Notes: a model not told the origin generated them from the letters alone. 64,000 nucleotides of DNA from Stenotrophomonas sp. HITSZ_GD (GCF_029543105.1 NZ_JARQXB010000006.1:1-64000); one strand, 5' to 3'. Counted from the first letter of the stretch, positions 38,048-51,677 are shown. Translations and numbers: made by a program.

Positions 38048-38707
38048 TCAGGCCAACCCCGTCGCCCGGGCGTAGGCATAGGCTTCGGCGTGGCTGCGCA
38101 AGCGCAGCTTGGCCATCGCTGAACGCTTCTGCCGGCTTACCGTCTTGACGCTGCGGTCCAGTCGTTGCGCCACTTCGGTAACCCGCATTCCGCGCACGAA
38201 CAGCTCGAATACCTCGCGCTCGCGTGCGGTCAACGTCGGCCTGGACGCCCCTCGGGCCGGAGAGCCGATATGGCGCACGCCGCCGCTACCCGAAGGGCCT
38301 GGGTAACGCCCGCCGGCATGCACCTGCACGATCGCGCGCGGCAGCTCGCGCAACGGTGTGGTCTTGAGCAGCACGCCGGCCACGCCCGTGGCCGCGATCA
38401 AGTCGATCAGCGCGAGATGGTCGCGCACGGTGAACACCAGCACCCGCAGGGCCGGCCAGCGCGCCTGCAACTGCCACAGCATCGGCGCGCCGTCGGCATG
38501 CCTGCTGCCGGGCATGTGCAGGTCCACCAGCAGCACGTCGCACTCGCACGCCTGCAACAGCGCGAACAAGGCATCCACCGAGTCGGCCTCGCCCACCACG
38601 CGGATGCCGGGAACGGGCGCCAGCGCGCGGCGCACCCCCGTGCGCACCAGCGGGTGGTCGTCGGCCACGATGGTCCTGATCGCCGCCACGCGGGGCGCTC
38701 CTGGCAT
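38048..38707 (-). CDS. NarL/LuxR-family response regulator without adjacent kinase
   Basis: Two-domain regulator of 219 residues: receiver with D16-D17 and phosphoacceptor D62 in LLVDLHMPG, lysine in VLLKT near 110, and a C-terminal LuxR-type helix-turn-helix (LTAREREVFELF...RVTEVAQRLDRSVKTVS, about 155-205). The architecture resembles RcsB. The start at ATG 38705-38707 gives a normal receiver N-terminus; codons upstream are open but unlike the family. No sensor kinase is in the neighbourhood, so its partner is elsewhere. Confidence 0.85.
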   Translation of the reverse strand: MPGAPRVAAIRTIVADDHPLVRTGVRRALAPVPGIRVVGEADSVDALFALLQACECDVLLVDLHMPGSRHADGAPMLWQLQARWPALRVLVFTVRDHLALIDLIAATGVAGVLLKTTPLRELPRAIVQVHAGGRYPGPSGSGGVRHIGSPARGASRPTLTAREREVFELFVRGMRVTEVAQRLDRSVKTVSRQKRSAMAKLRLRSHAEAYAYARATGLA

Positions 38708-38883
38708 GAGGGGCGCGAAGGCTAGCAAGCCGGGCGCGGTGGCGAGGCGGCTTTCGCCGCGAACCGCCCGATCGCGCGAATGATCCGCCCGGCGTGCCAC
38801 CGCCGTGCCCAAGACCGCGGTCACGCGGGCGATGCGGCCCGCGCCGGCATGCCCATGTCAGCCGGGTTGACGGTGCGCGCGGC

Positions 38884-40470
38884 TCACGACGGTGTCCACT
38901 GCGCGGCGTTGACCAGGCGCTCGACCATCGCCTCCGGCACGTCGTCGTCCACGCGCACCGCCGGCAGTGGACGGTCCACCCCCAGCAGCGCGTACACCGC
39001 GGCCTGCGCGCTGCGCACGGAGTATTCGATAGTCAGTGCGGTCTCCTCGGCCAGCTCCACGTACTGGCCCAGGAAGGCCAGGTTGCGCGAACCCGCCGGC
39101 ACGGGCGGGGGACGGTCGCCGGCGGCGCGCGGCATGAACGGGCTGGTGACGTAGGGCATCGTGCAGGGGATGCAGTTCGACGCGGCCAGCAGGTTCTCGC
39201 GCTCGCGCTCCGGGCTCTGCAGCTGGAACAGCACTTCTTCCAGGATCTCCGCGCCGGTGCACTCGCGCATCGGCTTGCGCACCAGATCGCCCGGGCGGTC
39301 GTGCGCGAGCCCATAGCCCCACCACACCGACACGCTGTCGGGCTGCTCGACGAAGAACGGCTGCGGGTACAGTGCCAGCGTCAGCAGCCATCCCGAGCCA
39401 TTGAAGCGGATCAGCTCGCCTTGCCGGCCCACGTTGTCGCGGAAACGGGCCAGCAGCGCGAGGAAGCTCGGGTCGTCGGTGGTGACGGTGAACGAGGTCC
39501 ACTGCGAATCGTTGACGCTGCCACTGAAGGCCTGCGGGTTGCCCAGGCCAGGGCGCTGCAGCGCCAGCCGCCGCCACAAGGCCCACGCATCGGTGGCCGG
39601 CGCGTGGCCGGGCGACAGCGGCGCCGGCTCGATCATCGAGCCGAAGGTGGTGTCGGCCGCCATCGAACCGAGGGTGATGAACACCCGGTCGCCGTCCTCC
39701 AGGTCATGTCGGCGCGCCAGGCCGTCCTCGATCAGGTGCAGCGCGGTGACCTGCAGCGCGTGCGGATCGTCGGCCACCCCCACGTCGGCCACCAACGCGC
39801 GCATCTGGAAGCGCACGCCCTGCGCGGCGAGCCAGCGCTGCAACGGCAACGCCAGGCTTTCGTAGGGGCTGAAGCGCGTGCGGTGGATGTCGTCCGCGTC
39901 CGCATGCGCACCGAGGTGGCCGGTATGCCGGCGCAGGTAGCGCCGCCACTCCGCCGCGCTGTGCCAGCGGCGCAGCGCGAACGGCGTGGACCATTCCAGC
40001 CAGAAGGCGGTAGAGAAGAAATCCTCGTCGAAGCAGTCGACGATGCGCTGCCCCAGCAGCGCCGACTCCGGTGCGCGCAGCAGCTGCACCAGGCCATCGC
40101 GATGGCGTTCGCTCAGGCCGGTGGCCCACGCCTTGGCCGCCTGCCCGCGCGGCGCCACCAAGCGCAGCCGCGTGGCACCGCGACCGGCCGACGCGCGCCG
40201 CCTCTCCTCGTTCACCGAGATATGCGGGTTGCTGACCGAGGGAATGGACTCCATCAGATCGAACGTGCAGGCGTCCTGCCCGGCGAACATTCGGCTGCCG
40301 CACATGTGGTAGCCGGTGGCCGCGCTGCCGCGTGCATCCAGCGCGCCGCCAAAACCCGGGCTCGCCTCGAATACGACGATGTCCTGGCCCGGCACGCCCG
40401 CATCCCGGATCAGGAAAGCGGCGCCCGCCAGCGACGCGATGCCGCTGCCCACGAAGTAATGCCTGCTCAT
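38884..40470 (-). CDS. oleate hydratase-family FAD protein (MCRA family)
   Basis: Flavoprotein of 528 residues from the family that adds water to the double bond of unsaturated fatty acids. The FAD-binding GSGIASLAGAAFLIRD (8-23) and VFEAS at 34-38 open the protein, and segments such as NDSQWTSFTVTTDDPSF, FVEQPDSVSVWWGYGL and SNCIPCTMPYVTSPFMPR are typical of the family. The region matching the catalytic loop of characterised enzymes (57-74, from C57 through R60-M61 to L72) contains no glutamate, where they have one that activates water. It may be of the subgroup with Met at this place or have altered chemistry. Membrane-lipid genes lie close by. Confidence 0.85.
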   Translation of the reverse strand: MSRHYFVGSGIASLAGAAFLIRDAGVPGQDIVVFEASPGFGGALDARGSAATGYHMCGSRMFAGQDACTFDLMESIPSVSNPHISVNEERRRASAGRGATRLRLVAPRGQAAKAWATGLSERHRDGLVQLLRAPESALLGQRIVDCFDEDFFSTAFWLEWSTPFALRRWHSAAEWRRYLRRHTGHLGAHADADDIHRTRFSPYESLALPLQRWLAAQGVRFQMRALVADVGVADDPHALQVTALHLIEDGLARRHDLEDGDRVFITLGSMAADTTFGSMIEPAPLSPGHAPATDAWALWRRLALQRPGLGNPQAFSGSVNDSQWTSFTVTTDDPSFLALLARFRDNVGRQGELIRFNGSGWLLTLALYPQPFFVEQPDSVSVWWGYGLAHDRPGDLVRKPMRECTGAEILEEVLFQLQSPERERENLLAASNCIPCTMPYVTSPFMPRAAGDRPPPVPAGSRNLAFLGQYVELAEETALTIEYSVRSAQAAVYALLGVDRPLPAVRVDDDVPEAMVERLVNAAQWTPS

Positions 40471-40578
40471 TCGCCAAATCCATGCGAGGTTCGAAAATCG
40501 CCGGCCGCTTGCCCCGCGCGCACCGGCCGAGCGAGGTTACGGCCAGACGACGCTAGCGGGATGTGAAGCCGATCGCGG

Positions 40579-42234
40579 TCACGCGTTCCAGGCCGAGATG
40601 CGGAATTGCAGCCGGCCCTTGACGCCCGGCCGGGTCGGGATGCGCTCGCCGTGCGCACCGATGCTGAAACTCTCGAACGGGATGTCGATGTTCACCGCGC
40701 GCTGGCGCAGCTGCTCGGCCGATACGTCCACGTCCTGCGTGGGGCTGCTGACGCCGGCATCCTGCCAGGCATAGCGCACCTTCCACGCCGCGCCGGCGCG
40801 CAGCGGCGGCACCATCGACAGCACGATCGAATTGCGGAACAAATAGCCGCCCTCGTAGTGCTGGTTGATCCACAGCTTGCGCTCGATCTCGTAGTCCGGC
40901 ACGCGGATGCCCAGCGTCATGCCGTAGGACAGCGAGCGGTCGCTGTCGTCCACCTTGGCCGCATTGGCGAGGAAGATCGAGGACAGGTAGTGCGGCACCT
41001 CCTTCTTCCAGGTCGCATGGCGCACGCAGGCGACCGAATCCTCCTCGGCCACGCGGCGGGTGAGGTACCACAGCTTCCCGCGCGGCGCGGCGAGCATTTC
41101 GACCTGGTACAACGCATCGACCTCGCGCCCCTGGTCCTGCGCTTGCTGCACCTTATCCGGCAGGCGGATTTCGTCCAGCTGCATCCACACGTCCACGCGC
41201 ACGTCGCCGAACAGGAAGCGCGCCAGGTTCTGGAACGCCTCTTCGCTGTTGACGATGCCGTAGAAGCCCGAGTGCGAGCGGTAGGCGTAGGCCCGCGCGG
41301 CGTAGTCGCCCAGCGTGCCATCCGGGTTCACGCCTTGCAGGGTGGCGTTCTCGATCTTCACCAGGCCATCGCTGCCGTTGCCGACGAAGGTGCGCGAGAG
41401 GCCCGCCGCCGCGTCGTAGTCGGCGCGATTGGTGCCGACCATGCAGAACACGCGGCGCGAGGGAAACAGCGCTTCGGGCAGCAGGTCCACGCGGCCGCCG
41501 TTCTTCTTCGGCAGGTCGCCCAGGGCGAGGTACTGCGGCATGCGCTTGTCGCGGTCGAAGTTGGCGATGTCAAAGGCGGTGAGCCAGCTGGGCACGTTGC
41601 CGCCGGCGACATCGATGCCGTTGTGCGGCGTGGCGTAGGTGAACAGCTTGTCCACGCATGGCCGAGTGCCGGCGACATCGAGTGCCGGGTTTTGCAGGAA
41701 GGCGCGGCTGACCAGGCCGCCCATCGAGTGGGCGACGAGGTAGCAACGGAAGTCCGCCGGCTTCACCTGGTTGGCGGGGTTGGCGCAGATCAGCTCGCGC
41801 ACACGCGCGATCAGCTGCGACAGCCGCTGCGCCGATTCCTCGATGCTCGGCGTCTTGCCGCCGCCGAACAGCGACGAGGCCGGGTCGTAATAGCGGTGGA
41901 TCACCACCGAGCGCGAGCCGAGCTGGTTGCCGGTGGGCTGGCCGTCGGCACTGGATTCCCAGCCCGGGTCGAGGATGTCCTGGCCGTCCTCGTAGACGTC
42001 GCTGTAGTCGAACTCGGACATCAGCCGCACCACCGGCGACTCGAACACGTACTTGCGCGGCGCGCGCTCGCGGTCGGCCACGGCGCGGTAGACGGTGGAG
42101 CCGAGATTGAAGCCGCAGAACGGATCGGCGCTGGTCTGGTCCATCTCGTTGCGGGTCATCGCATACCCGCGCACGTAGATGATGGGGTAGTACGGCGGCG
42201 TCCAGGGGGTCTTCTTGGCGGCGGCCTTGGCCAT
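40579..42234 (-). CDS. alpha/beta hydrolase, lipase/PGAP1-like
   Basis: A 551-residue protein with a lipase-like N-terminal half: IIYVRGYAMTR near 18-28 as an oxyanion element and the nucleophile S170 in VAHSMGGLVSRAF. The C-terminal half (about 330-551) is beta-rich and unassigned. No signal peptide or membrane anchor is visible, so it would be cytoplasmic unless exported by another route. CAGGAG lies 11 bases before the ATG. It follows hemB on the same strand after 209 bases and precedes the oleate-hydratase-like gene by 108 bases. Substrate unknown. Confidence 0.72.
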   Translation of the reverse strand: MAKAAAKKTPWTPPYYPIIYVRGYAMTRNEMDQTSADPFCGFNLGSTVYRAVADRERAPRKYVFESPVVRLMSEFDYSDVYEDGQDILDPGWESSADGQPTGNQLGSRSVVIHRYYDPASSLFGGGKTPSIEESAQRLSQLIARVRELICANPANQVKPADFRCYLVAHSMGGLVSRAFLQNPALDVAGTRPCVDKLFTYATPHNGIDVAGGNVPSWLTAFDIANFDRDKRMPQYLALGDLPKKNGGRVDLLPEALFPSRRVFCMVGTNRADYDAAAGLSRTFVGNGSDGLVKIENATLQGVNPDGTLGDYAARAYAYRSHSGFYGIVNSEEAFQNLARFLFGDVRVDVWMQLDEIRLPDKVQQAQDQGREVDALYQVEMLAAPRGKLWYLTRRVAEEDSVACVRHATWKKEVPHYLSSIFLANAAKVDDSDRSLSYGMTLGIRVPDYEIERKLWINQHYEGGYLFRNSIVLSMVPPLRAGAAWKVRYAWQDAGVSSPTQDVDVSAEQLRQRAVNIDIPFESFSIGAHGERIPTRPGVKGRLQFRISAWNA

Positions 42235-42283
42235 GGCGGCATGCTCCTGGTAGGGCGGTCGTGGGAACGCTTAGGAGACAACG

Positions 42284-42298
42284 GCGGGCAAAGCCCGC
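42284..42298. other. hairpin between hemB and the lipase-like gene
   Basis: GCGGGC-AAA-GCCCGC, a 6-bp stem with a three-base loop. No T-run follows on either strand. The rest of the 209-base gap (42235-42443) shows nothing else I can name. Confidence 0.35.
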
Positions 42299-42443
42299 GA
42301 AGGCCAGAGTGTGCCGGCACGCCGTCCCAGGAGCCGAGACGGCGGTCGCGGTTGGCGCGCCGGTCTGGAAGCGGCGGTTCCGCCCGGGTGCGCGGACAGC
42401 CGGCGCGCCGCATTGGGGGAGCGGCGCGGTAAAGCGAGGGGCT

Positions 42444-44379
<1,936 letters not shown>

Positions 44380-44470
44380 CGGGGAGGCCGCCAGCGTGCG
44401 CGTAGCACGGGCGAAGGCGTCGATGGCGGAAGGGAGGCGTCATTCTACGCCCGGCCCGGCCACCCCCGCT

Positions 44471-44520
44471 GCGACCGCCGGTCGCAGGGCGCGGCACGGC
44501 GCGTTCCAGCGCCGTGCCGC
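44471..44520. other. two perfect hairpins downstream of the small membrane gene
   Basis: GCGACC-GCC-GGTCGC (44471-44485) and the 12-bp stem GCGGCACGGCGC / GCGCCGTGCCGC with a 6-base loop (44491-44520), eight bases past a stop codon. Neither is followed by a T-run on the minus strand, so they may be a Rho-independent-like barrier, an mRNA 3' end stabiliser or a dispersed repeat. Confidence 0.5.
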
Positions 44521-44528
44521 ATGCGGTG

Positions 44529-44777
44529 TCAGACGATGCCGCCGCCCAGGCCCAGGCGCAGCATGCCCACCACGATCACCACGGCATTGAGCAACAGGCC
44601 GGTCTTGGCGCGGCCGCGGTTGCCCGGCGCGGTGAACAGGATGCCGATGGCCGCGATGATCGCGCCCAGGCCGGCGAACGGAATCACGAACCAGTTGCCC
44701 CACCCCAGCAGCGGGATGAAGGCGATGATCATCCACACGATCGCCACGACGCCCCAAAGCAGGCTGATCAATCCCAT
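44529..44777 (-). CDS. small membrane protein (82 aa)
   Basis: Very hydrophobic protein with three segments (about 3-21, 28-50, 58-78) separated by a basic PGNRGRAKT loop. GGAAGGAG precedes the ATG. Similar small proteins are common but unnamed in proteobacteria; function unknown. Confidence 0.68.
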   Translation of the reverse strand: MGLISLLWGVVAIVWMIIAFIPLLGWGNWFVIPFAGLGAIIAAIGILFTAPGNRGRAKTGLLLNAVVIVVGMLRLGLGGGIV

Positions 44778-44975
44778 CTCATGCTCCTTCCATGCAGGTC
44801 ATGGCCGCACCATAGCGTGGCTGAGCGCTTCAGGCCCAGGCCATAAGTTGACCCACCGAAGACCCGGCCTTGCCGTGCCCATCACGGTGCCGGTTGCAGG
44901 CTGCGGGGGCGGCGCAAGTCCGGCACGATTCAGTCCGGGGGCGGGATGATCCGCCCAACGAGAGAGGGAAACGCC

Positions 44976-45434
44976 ATGAAGACCACCATCGCCGCCGCCT
45001 GCCTTGCCCTCGCGCTGGCCGGCTGCGCCAGCTCCTCCAAAGTGATGCTCGGCAGCCCGCGCCCGCCGGTGGACCCGGCCGTGGTGCAGGTGTATTCGAC
45101 CACGCCGCCCGGCGCGGTGGAGATTGCCCAGGTCGAGGCGACCAGCGCGGTCGGTTTCGGCACGCAGGGCCAGACCGATGCAGCGCTCGTGCGGCTCAAG
45201 CAGGAGGCGGCCAAACTGGGCGCCAACGGCATCGTGATCGTCGGCGTCGGCGCCAATGGGCGCTCGCCGGCCTCGGTATCGGTGGGCGCCGGCTCGTGGG
45301 GCTCGCACGTGGGCGGCGGCGTGGGCATCGGCATCCCTACGCAGCAGAAGAGCGCGGCGGGCGTGGCGATCTACGTGCCGCCCGGCACCCCCGCCCAGCC
45401 GGTACCGATGCAGAACCCGCCGCCGGCGCGGTAA
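44976..45434 (+). CDS. small glycine-rich lipoprotein
   Basis: Lipoprotein of 152 residues with lipobox LALAGC (Cys17). The mature part has a conserved-looking block (LKQEAAKLGANGIVIVGVG) like that of YjeI/DUF4156-type lipoproteins, then a glycine/serine-rich stretch and a proline-rich tail. Residues +2/+3 are Ser, favouring the outer membrane. GAGGG precedes the ATG. It ends at a bidirectional terminator. Confidence 0.78.
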   Translation: MKTTIAAACLALALAGCASSSKVMLGSPRPPVDPAVVQVYSTTPPGAVEIAQVEATSAVGFGTQGQTDAALVRLKQEAAKLGANGIVIVGVGANGRSPASVSVGAGSWGSHVGGGVGIGIPTQQKSAAGVAIYVPPGTPAQPVPMQNPPPAR

Positions 45435-45456
45435 ACCCTGCCGTACCCGTATGAAA

Positions 45457-45486
45457 AAAGGGCGCCGTTCGCACGGCGCCCTTCTT
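45457..45486. terminator. bidirectional intrinsic terminator
   Basis: A-run, stem AAGGGCGCCGT with ACGGCGCCCTT around a TCGC loop, then a T-rich tail. It separates the convergent lipoprotein and DUF885 genes. Confidence 0.85.
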
Positions 45487-45500
45487 CGTGCCGGGTGGGC

Positions 45501-47324
45501 TCAGCCCTGCTTCGCAGCCGGCTTGGCGGCCGGCGCCTTGCCCAGCTGGGCGGGGATGAACACCTCTTCCACCGCCTTGGCCAGCTGGTCCGGCGGCAGC
45601 AGGCCCTGGTCGAGCAGGAAGTTGTTGAACTTCAGGCGGTCGAACTTCGGCCCCAGCGCCAGCTCGGTGCGCATGCGCAGTTCCAGGATGCGGCTGTAGC
45701 CGTAGAAGTAGCTGCCGGCCTGGCCGGGCGCGCGCACCATGTAGCGGTCCAGCTCCTGGCGGGCCATGGCCGGCGACAGGCCCACGTCGTTCTCCAGCAC
45801 CAGGCGCGCCCGCTCGCGGTCGATCAGGCCCAGGTTGAGCATCGGGTCGAGCATCGCGCGCGCGGCGCGCAGCAGGCGGAACTGCAGCGCGATCAACTGC
45901 CCGTCCAGCGGCTCGTAGGGCACCATTTCCGCCTCGGCGTACAGCGCCCAACCTTCGACGTTGACCGAGTTGAAGGCGTACATGCTGCGCGCCAGCGACA
46001 CGCCGCGCTCCACCATGGCGGTGAACTGCAGCTCGTGGCCCGGGCGGCCTTCGTGCGCGCTCAGCGTCCACGCCGCCGAACCGAAGTTGAAGTCGTCGTA
46101 CTGCTCCTTCTTGCCGCCATCGGCCTGCGGGTTGCCCAGCGGCAGCACGAACTGTCCCTGCTGGCCGGTGTTGCCCACCAGCGGCGCGGGCAGGAAGTGC
46201 GGCGCGGGCTGGGCGGCGCTCTCGGCCGGCGAGCCCAGGCGCATCTGCATCGGGCGCTGCGGCACGTCGACGATGCCTTGCTTGCGAATGATCGGATCGA
46301 TCTGGTCGATCACGCCGCGGTAGTAGTGCTCCAACTGGTCGTCGGCGATCTTGTTGCCCTTCAGCGCGCGGATCACGTCCACATAGTCGCCGCCTTCCGG
46401 CAGGCCCTTGGCCTTGGCCACCAGCGGGGCGAGCTGGCGCATCGCAGAGCGGGTTTCCATGAACTCCACCTGCGCGCGGTCCATCAGCGCCTGCGGCTCC
46501 ACGCCGATGCCCACCTGCTTGAGCTGGAAGGCATACAGCGGCGCGGGCAGGCGTGCGTCCTCGCGCGCCTTGGGCAGCACTTCGCTGCGCGTCCACTCGG
46601 CGTAGGCCTGCAGCTGGCTGGCGGTGGCCTTCAGTGCTTCGTCGGCGCCGGCGATCTTGTACTTGCCGAACAGGTCGCGGATGCCTTCGATGTAGGTGTC
46701 CACGTTCGCCAACGCCTGCTCCACCTCGCGCTTGGTCGGCTGCAGCAGCTGCGGGTTGGACAGGCGTTCGGTATAGCGCGCCTTGGCCAGGTCGGTCATC
46801 GCGGTGCTGCCGGGCGCCAGGCCGGTGTAGGCCTTCAGGCGTGCCAGCGCGTTGGCGCGCCGCGCCGCGGGGGTCTGGTCGGAGAGCAGGTTGTTGATGC
46901 CGCTGAACACCGCCTGCGGCACGTCGGCCCACGGCAGCAGGTAACGCTCGTTGAGCTCGCTGCCTTCGATTTCCTGGTCGATGGCATGGATCAGGATCGC
47001 CAGGTCCTGGCGCACGTTGTTGTCCTTCTCCACGGCCAGCTTGCCTTGCAGCTCGGTGCGCACCTTGGCCAGGGCGGCGCGGTAGCGGGCGTCGTGGTCC
47101 GGCCCGAGGTCGGCGACCTTGTCGTCGTAACCCGGCACGCCGAAGAAGCTGACCAGCTCCGGCTGGTAGGGGCCCTGCGCATCGAGCAGGATCTGCGTGA
47201 AGGCATTGCTGCGCGCCACCCACGCCGGGGCGGCGGGCGTGGCGGACTTGGCCGGCGCGGCCTGGACGGCGTACGGCAGGGGCGCGAGCAGCGCCAGCGA
47301 GACAGCAAGGACGAGCGGCTTCAT
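45501..47324 (-). CDS. secreted DUF885 putative metallopeptidase
   Basis: Exported protein of 607 residues with a signal peptide (about 1-22, VQA|A). It is a long helical protein with the DUF885 metal signature AHEGRPGHELQF (H424, E425 and H430 likely zinc ligands or catalytic). Families of this type are common in Xanthomonadaceae and Caulobacterales and are thought to be peptidases, but substrates are undefined. A further lysine-rich C-terminus ends the protein. Divergent from the oxygenase gene. Confidence 0.85.
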   Translation of the reverse strand: MKPLVLAVSLALLAPLPYAVQAAPAKSATPAAPAWVARSNAFTQILLDAQGPYQPELVSFFGVPGYDDKVADLGPDHDARYRAALAKVRTELQGKLAVEKDNNVRQDLAILIHAIDQEIEGSELNERYLLPWADVPQAVFSGINNLLSDQTPAARRANALARLKAYTGLAPGSTAMTDLAKARYTERLSNPQLLQPTKREVEQALANVDTYIEGIRDLFGKYKIAGADEALKATASQLQAYAEWTRSEVLPKAREDARLPAPLYAFQLKQVGIGVEPQALMDRAQVEFMETRSAMRQLAPLVAKAKGLPEGGDYVDVIRALKGNKIADDQLEHYYRGVIDQIDPIIRKQGIVDVPQRPMQMRLGSPAESAAQPAPHFLPAPLVGNTGQQGQFVLPLGNPQADGGKKEQYDDFNFGSAAWTLSAHEGRPGHELQFTAMVERGVSLARSMYAFNSVNVEGWALYAEAEMVPYEPLDGQLIALQFRLLRAARAMLDPMLNLGLIDRERARLVLENDVGLSPAMARQELDRYMVRAPGQAGSYFYGYSRILELRMRTELALGPKFDRLKFNNFLLDQGLLPPDQLAKAVEEVFIPAQLGKAPAAKPAAKQG

Positions 47325-47557
47325 CGGGCGGTTCCTTGAACGAGGATGAGCGCACGCTACGCGGGGGCGCGGTGGGCGGCAATCTCCCGAAGGTCATGCG
47401 CCCTTCCGGGGTGGCGCGGGTCGCGGCCGAGGTGCCGCCGGCGTGGCGGTTCGCGGGCCCACGCTGCGGGACTTGCCGCGATGGCGGGGCCGCGTCGTGG
47501 CCTTGGGCGCATGAAGTGGGCGAAAATCCGCGTTCTCCCACATCGGTCCGATCACGG

Positions 47558-48481
47558 ATGACCTCACCGCTGCCGCCCCTCCTCCACCCCGACGTCGCCG
47601 CGCAACGCGCCCGCTGGCAGGCCGAATTCGCCGCCGCGCAGCCGTTCCGCCACGTGGTGATCGACAATTTCCTGGCCCCGGACGTGGCGCAGGCGCTGCT
47701 GGAGACCTTCCCGGGCTTCGAGCGCGGCAACTCGGTGGGCGATGACGGACGCCAGGGCAACAAGTCGGTGCTCGAACGCATCCGTGGGCTGGGCGGGGCG
47801 TGGAGCGCGCTGGACGACGGCATCCAGTCGCCGGCGTTCCTGCAGTGGGTCGGCCAGCTCACCGGCATCGAGGAACTGCTCTACGACCCGTTCTACCTGG
47901 GCGGCGGCACGCACGAGAACCGCCACGGCCAGGCACTGAGCGCGCACATCGACTTCAACTACCACCCCAGCGAGCGCTGGCACCGCCGCCTGAACCTCAT
48001 CGTCTACCTCAACCCGGAATGGGAACAGGCATGGGGCGGCAACCTGGAGCTGTACCGCGACCCCTACCACGACCCCGCGCCGCAAGTGCGCGTGGTGCCG
48101 GCCTTCAACCGCTGCGTGATCTTCGAGACCACCGAGCATAGCTGGCATGCGTTCGACCCGATCGTGCTGCCGGAAGACAAGCGCACGTTGAGCCGGCGCT
48201 CGGTGGCGCTGTACTTCTACAGCCGCGAGCGGCCGGCGGAGGAAGTGGCCGGGCGGCACACCACGCATTACGTCGATGCGGGCATCCCGGCGCACCTGCA
48301 GGCCGGCCACACCCTCAGTGCGACAGACATGGCGGTGCTGCAACAGATCGTCGGCCAGCGCGACCAGCGCCTGCGCGATCTCTACGCGGAGAATTCACGC
48401 CTGCTGCAGGCGCAGGATCGCGGCTTCGGCGGGCACCTGCTGTACCTGGCCAAGCGCCTGTACGTGCGCACGCGGCGCTAG
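47558..48481 (+). CDS. 2-oxoglutarate/Fe(II)-dependent oxygenase (prolyl 4-hydroxylase-like)
   Basis: Soluble protein of 307 residues with the double-stranded beta-helix iron site: H130 and D132 in AHIDF, a distal histidine in EHSWH (H194 or H197), and an arginine in SRRSVALYFY for 2-oxoglutarate. Residues about 250-300 form an added helical tail. Related proteins hydroxylate protein prolines or act in surface-polysaccharide clusters; the substrate is unknown. The ATG at 47558 is chosen because upstream codons run through the divergent promoter region, where a 233-base gap holds nothing else recognisable. Confidence 0.83.
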   Translation: MTSPLPPLLHPDVAAQRARWQAEFAAAQPFRHVVIDNFLAPDVAQALLETFPGFERGNSVGDDGRQGNKSVLERIRGLGGAWSALDDGIQSPAFLQWVGQLTGIEELLYDPFYLGGGTHENRHGQALSAHIDFNYHPSERWHRRLNLIVYLNPEWEQAWGGNLELYRDPYHDPAPQVRVVPAFNRCVIFETTEHSWHAFDPIVLPEDKRTLSRRSVALYFYSRERPAEEVAGRHTTHYVDAGIPAHLQAGHTLSATDMAVLQQIVGQRDQRLRDLYAENSRLLQAQDRGFGGHLLYLAKRLYVRTRR

Positions 48482-48528
48482 GGCCCCGCGTACCCGGCTG
48501 CCCGCCGTGCGGCGGGGCAGCCCCTTGC

Positions 48529-50829
<2,301 letters not shown>

Positions 50830-50879
50830 TCAGTTCACGGCATCAGCCGCGCTTGGCGGGGCGCATCACAGGTGGGCGA

Positions 50880-51569
50880 TCACTTCTGCCCGAACAGGTG
50901 CTTGCGCTCTTCCTCGGTGAGCGGCTTGCCGGCGTTCGGGTTGACCTGCTCCTTGAGCGCATAGGCCCGGGCGGTCGCCGGGCGCGCGGCGATGGCCGCG
51001 TGCCAGCGCTGCACGTTCGGGTAAGGCGCCATGTCCAGCGGGGCCTTGTCGTAGGCGTTGATCCACGGGTAGATGGCCATGTCGGCGATGCTGTATTCCT
51101 CGCCGGCAACGAAGGCGTGCGACGCCAGCTGGTGGTCCAGCACGCCGAGCAGGCGCTGCACCTCGCGCGTGTAGCGGTCGATGGCGTAGGCAATCTTCTC
51201 CGGGGCATACACGGTGAAGTGGCCGTATTGGCCGCTCATCGGGCCCAGGCCGCCCATCTGCCACATCAGCCACTGGTTGACCGCCACCTTCTGCCGCACG
51301 TCGCTGCCGAAGAAGCGCCCGGTCTTGTTGGCCAGGTAGAGCAGGATGGCGCCGGATTCGAACACGCTGATCGGCGCACCGCCGTCGGCCGGGGCGTGGT
51401 CGACGATGGCCGGCATCTTGTTGTTCGGGGAAATGGCCAGGTAATCGGGCTTGAACTGGTCGCCGGCCCCGATATTGACCGGCTTGACCGTGTAGGCCAG
51501 CCCCGCCTCTTCCAGGAACAGGGTGATCTTGTGCCCGTTCGGGGTGGGCCAGTAGTGGAAGTCGATCAT
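50880..51569 (-). CDS. yfcG: glutathione S-transferase, YfcG-type disulfide-bond reductase
   Basis: Nu-class GST of 229 residues. It has the TPNGHKITLFLEEAGL active-site segment (about 9-24), AISPNNKMPAIVDH, FESGAILLYLA and the WQMGGLGPMSGQ stretch that mark YfcG/YghU proteins, which reduce disulfides with glutathione. The ATG at 51569 is the family start; the frame is open far upstream but through the divergent region. The neighbour yqhA is divergent. Confidence 0.92.
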   Translation of the reverse strand: MIDFHYWPTPNGHKITLFLEEAGLAYTVKPVNIGAGDQFKPDYLAISPNNKMPAIVDHAPADGGAPISVFESGAILLYLANKTGRFFGSDVRQKVAVNQWLMWQMGGLGPMSGQYGHFTVYAPEKIAYAIDRYTREVQRLLGVLDHQLASHAFVAGEEYSIADMAIYPWINAYDKAPLDMAPYPNVQRWHAAIAARPATARAYALKEQVNPNAGKPLTEEERKHLFGQK

Positions 51570-51677
51570 GGCGGGCTCCGGCGAAGGTGAGGGCGCAGTG
51601 TAGCGTCCACCCCCGCTTGGCAGGGCCGCATGGGGCCCGTTACCCTCGCCGCTCCCCTGATACGAGCTGTTCCCCGC

